DNA of 64,000 bases from positions 3,224,001 to 3,288,000 of the forward strand of contig NZ_CP108100.1 of assembly GCF_036195045.1 (NCBI RefSeq). The letters are read 5' to 3'. Source of the DNA: Streptomyces sp. NBC_00236. Its GTDB lineage: Bacteria; Actinomycetota; Actinomycetes; Streptomycetales; Streptomycetaceae. Numbering within the stretch: position 1 is the first letter of the stretch; each line of letters begins with the position of its first letter. The notes under the pieces are model-generated. The model was given only the letters and a program-made list of their open reading frames with translations. It ran no database searches and had not been told where the DNA came from. Positions 7,441 to 16,812 of this stretch are shown here, in pieces. The position numbers were made by a program, and so were the translations under genes.

Positions 7441-10400
7441 TCACGACCCCAGGATCGTAGTCAGGAACTCCCCCGTCCATGCCAGCAGTTCACGCCCCAC
7501 GAACGGCTTGCCGCCGATCTTGCCCGCGGTGGGGCGAGGCACCAGGATCTGGTGCAGGGCCGGCTTGATGATCGTCTTCGGGTAGAGGCGCTTCAGCCGC
7601 AGCTCCTGCGACTCGCGCAGCTCCACCGGCGCGAAGCGGATGTTCGGGCCCTGGAGCACGATGTCGCCGACGCCGCAGGCGCGGGCCAGCATCCGCAGTC
7701 CGGCGACCAGGAGGAGGTTCTCGACCGGTTCCGGGAGCTTGCCGTAGCGGTCGGTGAGCTCCTCGCGCACGGCCCTGATGTCGTCCTCCGAGGAGGCCGA
7801 GGCGATCGAGCGGTAGGCCTGGAGGCGCAGCCGCTCGCCGGGGGCGTAGTCGTGCGGGACGTGCGCGTCCACCGGGAGCTCGATCTTGACCTCCAGCGGC
7901 GGCTCCTCCTCCACTCCGCCTTCGAGGGAGGCGCGGTAGTCGGCGACCGCCTCGCCGACCATGCGGACGTACAGGTCGAAGCCGACGCCCGCGATGTGGC
8001 CGGACTGCTCGCCGCCCAGGAGGTTGCCCGCGCCGCGGATTTCGAGGTCCTTCATCGCCACGTACATGCCCGCGCCCATCTCGGTGTGCTGGGCGATCGT
8101 GGCGAGGCGTTCGTGGGCCGTCTCGGTGAGCGGCTTCTCCGGCGGGTAGAGGAAGTAGGCGTAGCCGCGGTCGCGGCCACGGCCGACGCGGCCGCGCAGC
8201 TGGTGGAGCTGGGAGAGGCCGAAGTTGTCGCCGCGCTCCACGATCAGGGTGTTGGCGTTGGAGATGTCGATGCCGGACTCGACGATCGTGGTGGAGACCA
8301 GGACGTCGAACTTCTTCTCCCAGAAGTCCACCACGACCTGTTCCAGGGCCTGTTCGGACATCTGGCCGTGGGCGGTGGCGATCCGTGCCTCGGGGACGAT
8401 CTCGCGCAGCCGGGCGGCGGCGCGGTCGATCGACTCGACGCGGTTGTGGATGTAGAACGCCTGGCCCTCGCGGAGCAGTTCGCGGCGGATGGCCGCGCCG
8501 ATCTGCTTCTCCTCGTACGGGCCGACGAAGGTGAGGACCGGGTGGCGCTCCTCGGGCGGGGTGGTGATCGTCGACATCTCGCGGATGCCGGTGACCGCCA
8601 TTTCGAGCGTACGGGGGATGGGCGTCGCGGACATGGTGAGGACGTCCACGTTGGCGCGGAGCTTCTTCAGCTGCTCCTTGTGCTCGACGCCGAAGCGCTG
8701 CTCCTCGTCGACGATGACCAGGCCCAGGTCCTTGAACTTCGTCTCGGAGGAGAACAGGCGGTGGGTGCCGATGACCAGGTCGACCGAGCCCTCGCGGAGC
8801 CCCTCGATCGTCGCCTTGGACTCGGACTCCGACTGGAAGCGGCTCAGCGCCCGTACGGTGACGGGGAACTGGGAGTAGCGCTCGGTGAACGTCCCGAAGT
8901 GCTGCTGGACGAGGAGGGTCGTGGGGACGAGGACGGCGACCTGCTTGCCGTCCTGGACCGCCTTGAAGGCGGCCCGTACCGCGATCTCCGTCTTCCCGTA
9001 GCCGACGTCGCCGCAGATCAGCCGGTCCATGGGGACGGACTTCTCCATGTCCTCCTTGACCTCGGCGATGGTGGTGAGCTGGTCGGGTGTCTCCGCGTAC
9101 GGGAAGGCGTCCTCCAGTTCCCGCTGCCAGGGGGTGTCCGGGCCGAAGACGTGGCCGGGCGCCGCCATCCGGGCCGAGTAGAGCTTGATCAGGTCGGCGG
9201 CGATCTCCTTGACGGCCTTCTTGGCGCGCGCCTTCGTCTTCGTCCAGTCCGCGCCGCCGAGCCGGTGCAGGGTGGGGGCCTCGCCGCCGACGTACTTGGT
9301 GACCTGCTCCAGCTGGTCGGTCGGGATGTACAGCCGGTCGCCGGGCTGGCCGCGCTTGGCGGGGGCGTACTCGACGAGGAGGTACTCGCGCGTGGCCCCC
9401 TGCACGGTGCGCTGCACCATCTCGATGTAGCGGCCCACACCGTGCTGCTCGTGGACGATGTAGTCGCCCGTCTCCAGCGTCAGGGGGTCGATGGTCTTCC
9501 TGCGGCGGGCCGGCATCCGGCCCAGGTCCTTGGTGGCGGTGCGCTGGCCGGTCAGGTCCGTCTCGGTGAGGACGGCGATCCTGAGCCCGTCGTCGACGAA
9601 GCCGTGGTCGATGGCGCCGCAGGAGACGTGGACGAGGGACGGGGAGATCTCGCCGAGGTCCGCGTCGAGGCGGGCCGGGATGCCTTCGCCGCTCAGCACC
9701 TCGACGGTGCGGGAGGCGAGGCCCTGGCCCTCGGTGACGTAGACCGTGCGCCAGCCGTCGGCCAGCCAGCCCTTGGTGTCGGCGAGTGCGCGGGCGGTGT
9801 CGCCGCGGTACGCCTCCGGGGCGTGCATCCGGAGCTTGAGGGTGTCCTCGTCGAGCTCGTCGTCCGCGGCGAACGGGGAGATGGACCACCACATCATGTT
9901 CAGCTCGCGGGCCCGGTCGCGGACGTCCGCGATACCGCGCAGCGAGGCCGCGCCGACGTCGATGGGGGCCTCGCCGCCGCCCGCCGTGGCCGCCCAGGAC
10001 GCCTCCAGGAACTCCTGGCTGGTGGCGACCAGGTCAGCGGCCCGGGTACGGACCCGCTCGGGGTCGCACACGACGGCCATGGAGCCCTTGGGCAGGACGT
10101 CGATCAGCAGTTCCATGTCGTCGACGAGGACGGGAGCCAGGGACTCCATGCCCTCGACCGCGATGCCCTCGGCGATCTTGTTGAGGAGTTCGCCCAGCTC
10201 GGGGTGGGCCTCGGCGAGCACGGCGGCCCGCTCGCGGACGTCGTCGGTCAGCAGGAGCTCCCGGCAGGGCGGCGCCCACAGCCCGTGGTCGGCGATCTCC
10301 AGCGACCGCTGGTCGGCGATCTTGAAGTAGCGGATCTCCTCGACGTCATCGCCCCAGAACTCCACCCGCAGCGGGTGCTCCTCGGTCGGCGGGAAGACGT

Positions 10401-10971
10401 CCAGGATGCCGCCGCGCACCGCGAACTCGCCGCGCTTCTCGACCAGTTCGACCCGGGAGTACGCGGCTGCCGCGAGCGCCTCGACCGTCTTGCCGAGATC
10501 CGCGCTCTGTCCGATCCGCAGCGCCACGGGCTCCAGGTCGCCGAGCCCCTTGACCTGCGGCTGGAGCACGGAACGGATCGGTGCGACGACGACGGAGACG
10601 GGCCCGGTCTCCGGGTCGTCCTGCCTCGGGTGCGCGAGGCGCCGCAGCACGGCCAGCCGGCGGCCCACGGTGTCGGAGCGCGGGGAGAGCCGCTCGTGGG
10701 GCAGGGTCTCCCAGGACGGGTACTCCGCGACCGTGTCCGGCGGCAGCAGGGTGCGCAGCGCGGCGGCCAGGTCCTCGGCCTCGCGCCCGGTCGCGGTGAC
10801 GGCGAGCACGGTCCGCTTCGAGTCCCGGGCGAGCGCCGCCACGGCGAAGGGCCGCGCGGCGGGCGGGCCCACCAGGTCGATGTGCATCCGGCGCCCGTCC
10901 CCGGCGGCCTTCACCGCTTCGTCGAGCGCCGGATCACGTACGACGACATCCAGCAGACCGTGCAGGCTCAT
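7441..10971 (-). CDS. mfd: Transcription-repair coupling factor Mfd
   Basis: 1176 residues, the normal length for actinobacterial Mfd. It is a cytoplasmic ATP-dependent translocase that removes RNA polymerase stalled at DNA damage and recruits the UvrA/UvrB excision machinery. The N-terminal third is the UvrB-like module; then comes the RNA-polymerase-interaction region (about 480-560, HEQHGVGRYIEMVQRTVQGA). The helicase core has Walker A in LICGDVGYGKTEIAVRAA (about 655-675), the DEEQ box (VIVDEEQRFGVEHKEQLKK), SATPIPRTLEMA, and the TRG/RecG-like motif around QLRGRVGRGRDRGYAYFLYP. The C-terminal TRCF domain ends in a Pro/Gly-rich tail. ATG at 10971 is the natural start. It appears monocistronic. 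Confidence 0.97.
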   Translation of the reverse strand: MSLHGLLDVVVRDPALDEAVKAAGDGRRMHIDLVGPPAARPFAVAALARDSKRTVLAVTATGREAEDLAAALRTLLPPDTVAEYPSWETLPHERLSPRSDTVGRRLAVLRRLAHPRQDDPETGPVSVVVAPIRSVLQPQVKGLGDLEPVALRIGQSADLGKTVEALAAAAYSRVELVEKRGEFAVRGGILDVFPPTEEHPLRVEFWGDDVEEIRYFKIADQRSLEIADHGLWAPPCRELLLTDDVRERAAVLAEAHPELGELLNKIAEGIAVEGMESLAPVLVDDMELLIDVLPKGSMAVVCDPERVRTRAADLVATSQEFLEASWAATAGGGEAPIDVGAASLRGIADVRDRARELNMMWWSISPFAADDELDEDTLKLRMHAPEAYRGDTARALADTKGWLADGWRTVYVTEGQGLASRTVEVLSGEGIPARLDADLGEISPSLVHVSCGAIDHGFVDDGLRIAVLTETDLTGQRTATKDLGRMPARRRKTIDPLTLETGDYIVHEQHGVGRYIEMVQRTVQGATREYLLVEYAPAKRGQPGDRLYIPTDQLEQVTKYVGGEAPTLHRLGGADWTKTKARAKKAVKEIAADLIKLYSARMAAPGHVFGPDTPWQRELEDAFPYAETPDQLTTIAEVKEDMEKSVPMDRLICGDVGYGKTEIAVRAAFKAVQDGKQVAVLVPTTLLVQQHFGTFTERYSQFPVTVRALSRFQSESESKATIEGLREGSVDLVIGTHRLFSSETKFKDLGLVIVDEEQRFGVEHKEQLKKLRANVDVLTMSATPIPRTLEMAVTGIREMSTITTPPEERHPVLTFVGPYEEKQIGAAIRRELLREGQAFYIHNRVESIDRAAARLREIVPEARIATAHGQMSEQALEQVVVDFWEKKFDVLVSTTIVESGIDISNANTLIVERGDNFGLSQLHQLRGRVGRGRDRGYAYFLYPPEKPLTETAHERLATIAQHTEMGAGMYVAMKDLEIRGAGNLLGGEQSGHIAGVGFDLYVRMVGEAVADYRASLEGGVEEEPPLEVKIELPVDAHVPHDYAPGERLRLQAYRSIASASSEDDIRAVREELTDRYGKLPEPVENLLLVAGLRMLARACGVGDIVLQGPNIRFAPVELRESQELRLKRLYPKTIIKPALHQILVPRPTAGKIGGKPFVGRELLAWTGEFLTTILGS

Positions 10972-11167
10972 GAAGGGCTTCCGTCCGGGTAACGAGGGTG
11001 GGGTCCGACAGCCGGCTGCTGTCGGGGGGCGACGCTGCCGTCAGGGGCAACGCGAAGGGCCCGACACGTCAGACGGGCCGGGGATGCCACCAGCGTACGA
11101 CTCCGGGGGGACAGCCGCGCCCGCAACCGGGCAGCGCGCCGCGCCCCACGGGGCCTCACGCACGAAA

Positions 11168-11205
11168 TCCGGCCCCGGGCGCTTGGAGGAGCGCCCGGGG
11201 CCGGA
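11168..11205 (-). terminator. Hairpin terminator behind the ABC permease gene
   Basis: A perfect 16-bp inverted repeat (TCCGGCCCCGGGCGCT at 11168-11183 and its complement at 11190-11205) with a 6-nt loop. It lies 28 bp past the permease stop, and on the minus strand a short T run (ATTTCG) follows. It fits the GC-rich, short-U terminators of Streptomyces. Confidence 0.75.
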
Positions 11206-11232
11206 ATCTTCAGTCTATGCGGACCGTCCGGC

Positions 11233-13812
11233 TCAGCCGTCCGTGGCGATGGCGTTCAGGACGTTCATCCGTCCGGCCCGGAACGCCGGGACCAGGGCCG
11301 CGAAGAGTCCGACGAAGGCCGAGGCGACGAACACCGTGATGATGGTCGGCCACGGGATCTCCAGGACGCCGAGACCCTCCAGGGCCAGCAGCTTCTGGGC
11401 GGAGGTGCCCCAGCCCATGCCCAGGCCGAGGCCGAGCAGGGCGCCGAACAGGGCGATGACGACCGACTCCAGCCGGATCATCCGGCGCAGCTGGCGGCGG
11501 GAGAGGCCGATGGCGCGCATCAGGCCGATCTCGCGGGTCCGCTCGACGACCGAGAGGGCCAGGGTGTTCACGACCCCGAGGACCGCGACGATGATCGCGA
11601 GGGCGAGCAGACCGTAGACGATGTTCAGCAGCTGGCCGATCTGGTCCTTCAGATCCTGCTTGAAGTCGGCCTGATTCTGCACCTTGTACTGGGGGTACTC
11701 GGCGAGCGAGCTCTTCAGGGCGGCGTAGGCCTCCTTCTCCTTGCCGTCCTGCGCCTTGGCGAACATGATCACGTTCTTGGGCATCTTGTCGGCGGGGACG
11801 TACCGCTCGGCGGTCGCGGTGTTCATGTACATCGCGCCCTGGTCCACGGTCGTGTCGTCCGAGGTGATCGCGGCGACCTTCAGCTTCGCCGTGTCGCCCG
11901 CCTTGAACGCGACGGTGATCGTGTCACCGACCTTGATCCCGTGCTCGGTGGCGTACTCGTCGCCGACCGACATGGCGTTCTTCCCGTACGCCGCGGACAG
12001 GTCACCGGCGACGGTCTCGCGCTGAAGGTCCTGCGGGTACGTCGGGTCGGCGGCGGTGACGTCCTCGTCGGTCGTCGAACCGTCGGGGCTGGTGAGCTTC
12101 GCGCCGATGGCCTTGTAGTTCGTGATGTGCTCGATGCCGGGCGCGGTCTCCAGCGCCTTCGCGGCCTGCGGCACGATCAGCTGGCCGGTCGACGACTGCA
12201 CGATGAAGTCCGCGCCCACCGACCTGTCCAGCTCGTCGGTGGCCGAGGCGACCATGGAGGAGCCCACCACCGACAGGCAGGCCACCAGGGCCAGGCCGAT
12301 CATCAGGGCCGCACCGGTCGCACCGGTCCGGCGCGGGTTGCGCAGCGCGTTGCGCTCGGCCAGCCGGCCGACCGGGCCGAACAGCCGCAGGACGACGACG
12401 CTGAGCGCCCGTACGACGACTCCGGCGAGCAGCGGGCCGATGACGATGAAGCCGATGAGGGTGAGGACCACACCGAGGCCGAGGAAGAGGGAGCCCTCGC
12501 TCGCCTTGTCCGCCTGCGTCGTCGCCCACAGGGCCGCGCCGCCGGTGCCGGTGAGGACCAGGCCGATGCCGGCGCGGATCCAGCCGGACTTGGCGTCCGC
12601 CGGTGTTCCGGCGTCGCGCAGGGCGGCCATGGGCGAGACCTTGCCGGCCCGGCGGGCCGGGATGTAGGCGGCGAGGACGGTCACGATGATGCCGAGGGCG
12701 AGACCGACCACCGGGGTCGTCCAGGCGACGGTGAGGTCATCGGTGGACAGTTCCATGCCGATGGCGCCCATGACCTTCATCAGCCCGACGGCCAGTCCGA
12801 CGCCGGCGGCGACGCCGAGGATCGATCCGACGATGCCCAGGAGCACCGCTTCGAGCAGCACGGACCGGTTGACCTGCTTGCGGCTTGAGCCGATGGCCCG
12901 CATCAGGCCGATCTCGCGGGTCCGCTGGGCGACCAGCATCGAGAAGGTGTTGACGATCAGGAAGATGCCGACGAGGAAGGCGATCCCGGCGAAGCCGAGC
13001 ATCGCGTACTTCATCACGTCGAGGAAGTCGCCCATGGAGTCCTTGTTGGACTCCGCGGCTTCCTTCTGGGTCTGCACCTTGTACGCGGCCGAGCCGTCGA
13101 GTGCGGCGGCGACGCTCTGCTTCAGCTGCGAGTCGCTGACGCCGGGTTCGGCGGTGATGGAGATCTGGGTGAAGACGTCGGGGCTGCCGAGGAGCTTCTG
13201 CTGGGCGGTGGCCGTGTCGAGGTAGACGATCGCCGCGCCCGGGTTGGTGACCTTGAAGGTGGCGATGCCGCTGATGCGCGCCCTGACGTCACCGGTGACC
13301 GCGATGGTGCGCAGCTCGTCACCGATCTTCAGGTCGTGCTTGTCCGCGGTGTCGGCGTCGACCATGACCTCGGTCGGGCCGCGCGGTGCGTGGCCGGAGG
13401 TGATCTCCATGGAACGCAGGTCGTTGGAGGTCCAGTTGCCGGCCAGCGTCGGGGCGCCCGTGTCGGAGCCCATGTTCTTGTTGTGGCTGTCGACGACCGT
13501 GACCGCCGAGCTGGAGATGGCGCCCTCGGCCTTCTGCACCCCGTCGGCCTTCTTGACCCGGTCGATGACCGAGGCGGGAAGCGACTGGGGCTTGCCGTTC
13601 TCCGGGGTGTCGTCGACCTTCGCCGTCTTCGGGCTGACGGTGACGTCGGCCGACGTCGCGGCGAAGAGCTTGTCGAACGTGGTGTTCATCGTGTCGGTGA
13701 AGACGAGCGTGCCGCACACGAACGCCACCGACAGCAGGACGGCGACGGCGGAGAGCGCCATGCGTCCCTTGTGCGCGAAGAAGTTGCGCATCGAGGTCTT
13801 CCAGACGGTCAT
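11233..13812 (-). CDS. FtsX/MacB-type ABC transporter permease, duplicated-domain form
   Basis: 859 residues in the membrane. It has two FtsX-type units: N-terminal TM (KGRMALSAVAVLLSVAFVC), a large outer domain (about 40-260), three TM helices (about 270-410), a further pair of helices (about 425-480), then RNPRRTGATGAALMIGLALV leading into a second outer domain and three C-terminal helices. VERTREIGLMRAIGLSRRQL before the last helices is the classic FtsX coupling helix; RTREIGLMRAIGSSRKQV is its partner in the first half. Such MacB-like exporters move lipids, lipoproteins or antimicrobial peptides, or act in cell-wall stress sensing; the substrate here is unknown. It overlaps the ATPase stop by ATGA and forms a two-gene operon with it. 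Confidence 0.9.
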   Translation of the reverse strand: MTVWKTSMRNFFAHKGRMALSAVAVLLSVAFVCGTLVFTDTMNTTFDKLFAATSADVTVSPKTAKVDDTPENGKPQSLPASVIDRVKKADGVQKAEGAISSSAVTVVDSHNKNMGSDTGAPTLAGNWTSNDLRSMEITSGHAPRGPTEVMVDADTADKHDLKIGDELRTIAVTGDVRARISGIATFKVTNPGAAIVYLDTATAQQKLLGSPDVFTQISITAEPGVSDSQLKQSVAAALDGSAAYKVQTQKEAAESNKDSMGDFLDVMKYAMLGFAGIAFLVGIFLIVNTFSMLVAQRTREIGLMRAIGSSRKQVNRSVLLEAVLLGIVGSILGVAAGVGLAVGLMKVMGAIGMELSTDDLTVAWTTPVVGLALGIIVTVLAAYIPARRAGKVSPMAALRDAGTPADAKSGWIRAGIGLVLTGTGGAALWATTQADKASEGSLFLGLGVVLTLIGFIVIGPLLAGVVVRALSVVVLRLFGPVGRLAERNALRNPRRTGATGAALMIGLALVACLSVVGSSMVASATDELDRSVGADFIVQSSTGQLIVPQAAKALETAPGIEHITNYKAIGAKLTSPDGSTTDEDVTAADPTYPQDLQRETVAGDLSAAYGKNAMSVGDEYATEHGIKVGDTITVAFKAGDTAKLKVAAITSDDTTVDQGAMYMNTATAERYVPADKMPKNVIMFAKAQDGKEKEAYAALKSSLAEYPQYKVQNQADFKQDLKDQIGQLLNIVYGLLALAIIVAVLGVVNTLALSVVERTREIGLMRAIGLSRRQLRRMIRLESVVIALFGALLGLGLGMGWGTSAQKLLALEGLGVLEIPWPTIITVFVASAFVGLFAALVPAFRAGRMNVLNAIATDG

Positions 13813-14597
13813 GACGTCCGCCCGCGCGCGTCGAAGTCCTTCATGCGGTCCAGCACCTGGTCGGCGGTCGGGTTGAGCATCTCGTCGACGATGCGCCCGT
13901 CCGCGAGGTACAGCACACGGTCGGCGTAGGAGGCGGCGACCGGGTCGTGGGTGACCATGACGATGGTCTGGCCGAGTTCGTCCACGGACTTGCGCAGGAA
14001 GTTCAGCACTTCGGCGCCGGCCCGTGAGTCCAGGTTCCCGGTCGGCTCGTCACCGAAGATGATCTCCGGCTGGGCGGCGAGCGCCCGGGCCACCGCGACG
14101 CGCTGCTGCTGACCGCCGGAGAGCTCGGTCGGCCGGTGCTTGAGCCGCTCGGCGAGACCGACGGTCTCCACGACCTGGCGCAGCCAGGCGGCGTCGGGCT
14201 TGCGGCCCGCGATGTCCATCGGCAGCGTGATGTTCTCCAGCGCGTTGAGCGTCGGCAGGAGGTTGAACGCCTGGAAGATGAAGCCGATGCGGTCGCGGCG
14301 CAGCTGGGTGAGCTTCTTGTCCTTGAGCCCGGTGATCTCGGTCTCGGCGAGGTGGATCTGCCCGGAGGTCACGGTGTCCAGACCGGCGAGGCAGTGCATC
14401 AGCGTGGACTTGCCGGAGCCGGACGGGCCCATGATGGCCGTGAACTGGCCGCGGGCGATGTCGACGTCGACGTGGTCGAGCGCGACGACCCGGGTCTCAC
14501 CGGTGCCGTACGCCTTGACGACCTGCCGCGCTCGCGCAGCCACGGCCGTACGCCCTCCAGTGCCCCCGTGCCTGGGAATGGTTACAGCCGTTGTCAC
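13809..14597 (-). CDS. ABC transporter ATP-binding protein (MacB/LolD type)
   Basis: 262 residues, cytoplasmic ATPase of the MacB/LolD group. Walker A is GPSGSGKSTLMH, the signature is LSGGQQQRVAVARALA and Walker B is IIFGDEPTGNLDS followed by the H-loop MVTHD. The DEPTGNLDS wording is typical for transporters working with FtsX-like permeases. The reading frame is open for a further 47 codons upstream, but GTG at 14597 is preceded by AGGAGA at good spacing, and the residues before it have no family similarity. It drives the permease encoded immediately downstream, with which it is translationally coupled. Confidence 0.92.
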   Translation of the reverse strand: MTTAVTIPRHGGTGGRTAVAARARQVVKAYGTGETRVVALDHVDVDIARGQFTAIMGPSGSGKSTLMHCLAGLDTVTSGQIHLAETEITGLKDKKLTQLRRDRIGFIFQAFNLLPTLNALENITLPMDIAGRKPDAAWLRQVVETVGLAERLKHRPTELSGGQQQRVAVARALAAQPEIIFGDEPTGNLDSRAGAEVLNFLRKSVDELGQTIVMVTHDPVAASYADRVLYLADGRIVDEMLNPTADQVLDRMKDFDARGRTS

Positions 14598-14941
14598 GGT
14601 TTTTCTCCTATGTCGGTCGGCGACAGCTCGTCGCTGTCTGCTGTGAAGTCTGGTCGCAGGAGGGGGTCCGGCGCGCTGGTGCCCAGCGCAGTCTTCGGGT
14701 GGGGTTTTCCCCACCCCGCCCCCTGTGGTCTGCCGCAATCCCCGTGCATGACCACGCTACGGAGCGGGTGGGGCGGGGCACGTCCTCCGCCGGGAGGAAC
14801 GGCCCCTGCCCACAAGTAAGGAGCTACCCCTAGGGGTCTGGACCCCCGGGTGGACACATCTCTCAGGGACTGCGCCCATGGGTCCACACCGCTGGGTGGA
14901 GCGGCAGGGCCCGCCGTACGGAAACGCCCTGCTGAGGGGCT
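14598..14941. other. 344-bp region between a TetR gene and the ABC operon
   Basis: No gene is visible. It should hold the promoter and a long leader for the ABC operon on the minus strand. The one clear element is the perfect palindrome at 14826-14837, listed separately. Around 14840-14890 there are several GGGTGGAC / GGGTCCAC-like words in both orientations (TGGACCC near 14848 and GGGTCCA near 14880), which may be further half-sites. No tRNA or strong terminator for the TetR gene was found. Confidence 0.45.
14826..14837. promoter_or_regulatory. Perfect 12-bp palindrome upstream of the ABC operon
   Basis: ACCCCTAGGGGT is fully self-complementary and lies about 230 bp upstream of the ATPase start. 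A perfect 12-bp dyad with an AT step in the centre is a plausible binding site for a dimeric response regulator or small repressor. MacB-like transporters are often controlled by cell-envelope two-component systems, but no kinase/regulator pair is adjacent, so the regulator cannot be named. Confidence 0.45.
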
Positions 14942-15565
14942 TCAGCCTCGGCGGCCCGTGCCCGGGGTCCTCGCGGTGCGGGGCCTCGGGGCCAGCGCCG
15001 CGGCGAGGGCCGGGGTGAGGACGCTGCGCGTCTGGGCCGGGGTGAGGGCGGCGGGGGTGGCGAGCGGGTTGAGGTAGCGGGTGTAGATGAGTCCGCCGAG
15101 GATCGTCACGACGGCGGTGGCGCGGGCGGTGGCGTCCCGGCCGCCGAGGAATTCAACAAGCCGGGCCAGCAGCTCGCGTTCCAGGTATTCGCGGATCACG
15201 TCGGCGGCCTCGTCGCCCTGCGCGGTCAGCCGGCGGAAGTCGGCGTCCTCCCACAGGTCCGTGACCGCGTCGATCAGCCGGCCGGGAAGGGTCGCCGGGT
15301 CACCGCCCAGGACCTCGTCCACCGCCAGCGCGTTGGCGCACTGGAACTGCATCACGTCCGCGAACAGGCCCTTCTTCGAGCCGAAGTGGTACGCGATCAG
15401 GGCCGGATCGACCCCGGCGGCCCCGGCCACCGCGCGCAGGGTCGTCGCCCGGTAGCCGCGCTCCAGGAACAGCGCACGCGCCACCGGGACGATCGACTCG
15501 CGGGTCGGCGGGTTCCCGCGGGGCCGGCCCCGGGTGCGCGCGGGGGAAGGTGCGGCGTTATTCAT
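14942..15565 (-). CDS. TetR/AcrR family transcriptional regulator
   Basis: 207 residues. The HTH is at about 20-70: SIVPVARALFLERGYRATTL, then RAVAGAAGVDPALIAYHFGS and KKGLFADVM, with recognition helix and the YHFGSK signature. The C-terminal helices (about 90-190) form the ligand domain; the tail after 190 is Pro/Arg-rich and probably disordered. It is divergent from the NAD(P)-binding oxidoreductase at 15629, with only 63 bp between the starts, so it most likely represses that gene and the two co-oriented enzymes behind it. The ligand is unknown. Confidence 0.85.
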   Translation of the reverse strand: MNNAAPSPARTRGRPRGNPPTRESIVPVARALFLERGYRATTLRAVAGAAGVDPALIAYHFGSKKGLFADVMQFQCANALAVDEVLGGDPATLPGRLIDAVTDLWEDADFRRLTAQGDEAADVIREYLERELLARLVEFLGGRDATARATAVVTILGGLIYTRYLNPLATPAALTPAQTRSVLTPALAAALAPRPRTARTPGTGRRG

Positions 15566-15628
15566 CAGCGTTGAGCCTGCGTTTCGTGATCGGCACAGTC
15601 AAGGGCGTTCCGGCCACCACACGAAGGA

Positions 15629-16333
15629 ATGACCGACACCATGCGCATCGCAGTCTTCGGCGCCACCGGACCGACCGGCCGCCATCTCACCGGACAGGCC
15701 CTCGCCGCAGGTCACGAGGTCGTCGCCGTGACCCGCCGCCCCGGCTCCCTGCGGGAACGCCCCGGCCTCACCGTGGCCCTCGCCGACGCCACCGACCCGG
15801 CGGCCGTCGACGCCGCGGTCGCCGGCACGGACGCCGTCCTCTCGGCGCTCGGCGCCCGCTTCAGCAAGCAGGCCGTCACCCTGTACTCGGCGAGCGCCGC
15901 GACCCTCACCGACGCCATGGCCCGCCACGGGGTCAAGCGGCTCCTCGCCATCAGTTCCAGCATCGCCGACCCCGGCTGGCGTCCCACCGGCGCGCACTTC
16001 TTCAACCATGTGCTCGACCCGCTGGTGAACCGGCGCCTCGGCCGCACCCTGCACGCGGACATGCGCCGCATGGAGGACGTGATCCGCGGAACCGGCCTCG
16101 ACTGGACCCTCGTACGGCCCTCGGGTCTCTTCGAGCACTCCGTCGTCACGGACTACCGCACCGCGCCGGTCAGCGCCGACGGCGTCTTCACCGCCCGTGC
16201 CGACCTCGCCGCGAGCATGCTGCGCGAGCTGGAGGAGCGGCGCTACGTCCGTACGGCGATGGGCGTCATCACCACCTCGGTGAAGCCGAACATCGCCAGC
16301 ATGATCTGGAACGAGGGGGTGCGGAAGAAGTGA
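15629..16333 (+). CDS. NAD(P)-binding oxidoreductase (atypical SDR, NmrA/NAD(P)H-binding family)
   Basis: 234 residues from ATG 15629. The Rossmann motif is at the N-terminus (MRIAVFGATGPTGRHL), followed by an acidic or basic cofactor loop (TRRPGS, basic, suggesting NADPH) and a central KRLLAISSS strand. This is the extended/atypical SDR layout without a strict YxxxK. The second Met (15641), four codons later, begins exactly at the Rossmann strand and is an alternative start; GAAGGA directly abuts the first ATG, which is too close for it, so 15641 may be the real one. The stop overlaps the next gene by GTGA. It is divergent from a TetR regulator. The substrate is unknown. Confidence 0.82.
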   Translation: MTDTMRIAVFGATGPTGRHLTGQALAAGHEVVAVTRRPGSLRERPGLTVALADATDPAAVDAAVAGTDAVLSALGARFSKQAVTLYSASAATLTDAMARHGVKRLLAISSSIADPGWRPTGAHFFNHVLDPLVNRRLGRTLHADMRRMEDVIRGTGLDWTLVRPSGLFEHSVVTDYRTAPVSADGVFTARADLAASMLRELEERRYVRTAMGVITTSVKPNIASMIWNEGVRKK

Positions 16334-16764
16334 GCCGGACGGCCCCCGAACCACCCGACGGCGCTCCCGAGACCATCGGACTCCCCGCCGCGGCACTGGA
16401 GTTCCTCACCCTGCCCGTCACCGCCACGTTCACCACGCTGCGCCCGGACCGCACCCCGCACGTCACTCCGGTCCGCTTCACCTTCGACGCGTCCACCGGT
16501 CTGGCCCGGGTGACCACCAGGGCGCGTGCCCGCAAGGCCCGCAACGTGGCGGCGGGCGGCGCGGCGGCCCGTGTCGCGCTCTGCCAGGCGGACGGCTTCC
16601 GCTGGCTCACCCTGGAGGGCCGGGCCGCGGTCGGCGACGACCCCGTGCGCCTGGCCGACGCGGTCGGCCGCTATGCCGCCCGCTACGGGACGGCCCCGCC
16701 CTCCCCGCCGGACCTGGTCGTCGTCGAGATCGCCGTCGACCGCGTGCTGAGCCTCGGCCTCTGA
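16330..16764 (+). CDS. PPOX-class (pyridoxamine 5'-phosphate oxidase-like) F420/FMN-dependent protein
   Basis: 144 residues starting at GTG 16330, which overlaps the upstream stop. It has the split beta-barrel pattern of the PPOX superfamily: AALEFLTLPVTATFTTLRPD, then GTPHVTP-like PHVTPVRFTFD and the strand ARVTTRARARKARNVAAG, whose Arg/Lys contact the cofactor phosphate in related F420- or FMN-binding enzymes. The C-terminus VVVEIAVDRVLSLG is the last strand. The reaction is probably a small-molecule reduction. It is in one transcription unit with the oxidoreductase before it, and 48 bp separate it from the hydrolase after it. Confidence 0.78.
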   Translation: MSRTAPEPPDGAPETIGLPAAALEFLTLPVTATFTTLRPDRTPHVTPVRFTFDASTGLARVTTRARARKARNVAAGGAAARVALCQADGFRWLTLEGRAAVGDDPVRLADAVGRYAARYGTAPPSPPDLVVVEIAVDRVLSLGL

Positions 16765-16812
16765 TCCGTATGCCACACCACCACACCACCCCGAAAGCGA
16801 CGTGACACCGCG

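Noticed and set aside
7490..9892. A second minus-strand frame inside mfd, Arg/Pro/Gly/His-rich
   Set aside because: Shifted reading of mfd; Arg/Pro-rich composition without motif.
7267..10992. A plus-strand open frame of about 1240 codons antisense to mfd
   Set aside because: It is a mirror of the high-GC codon pattern of mfd on the other strand; composition (Val/Leu/Asp/Gly/Arg runs) has no domain, and mfd on the minus strand has every expected motif.
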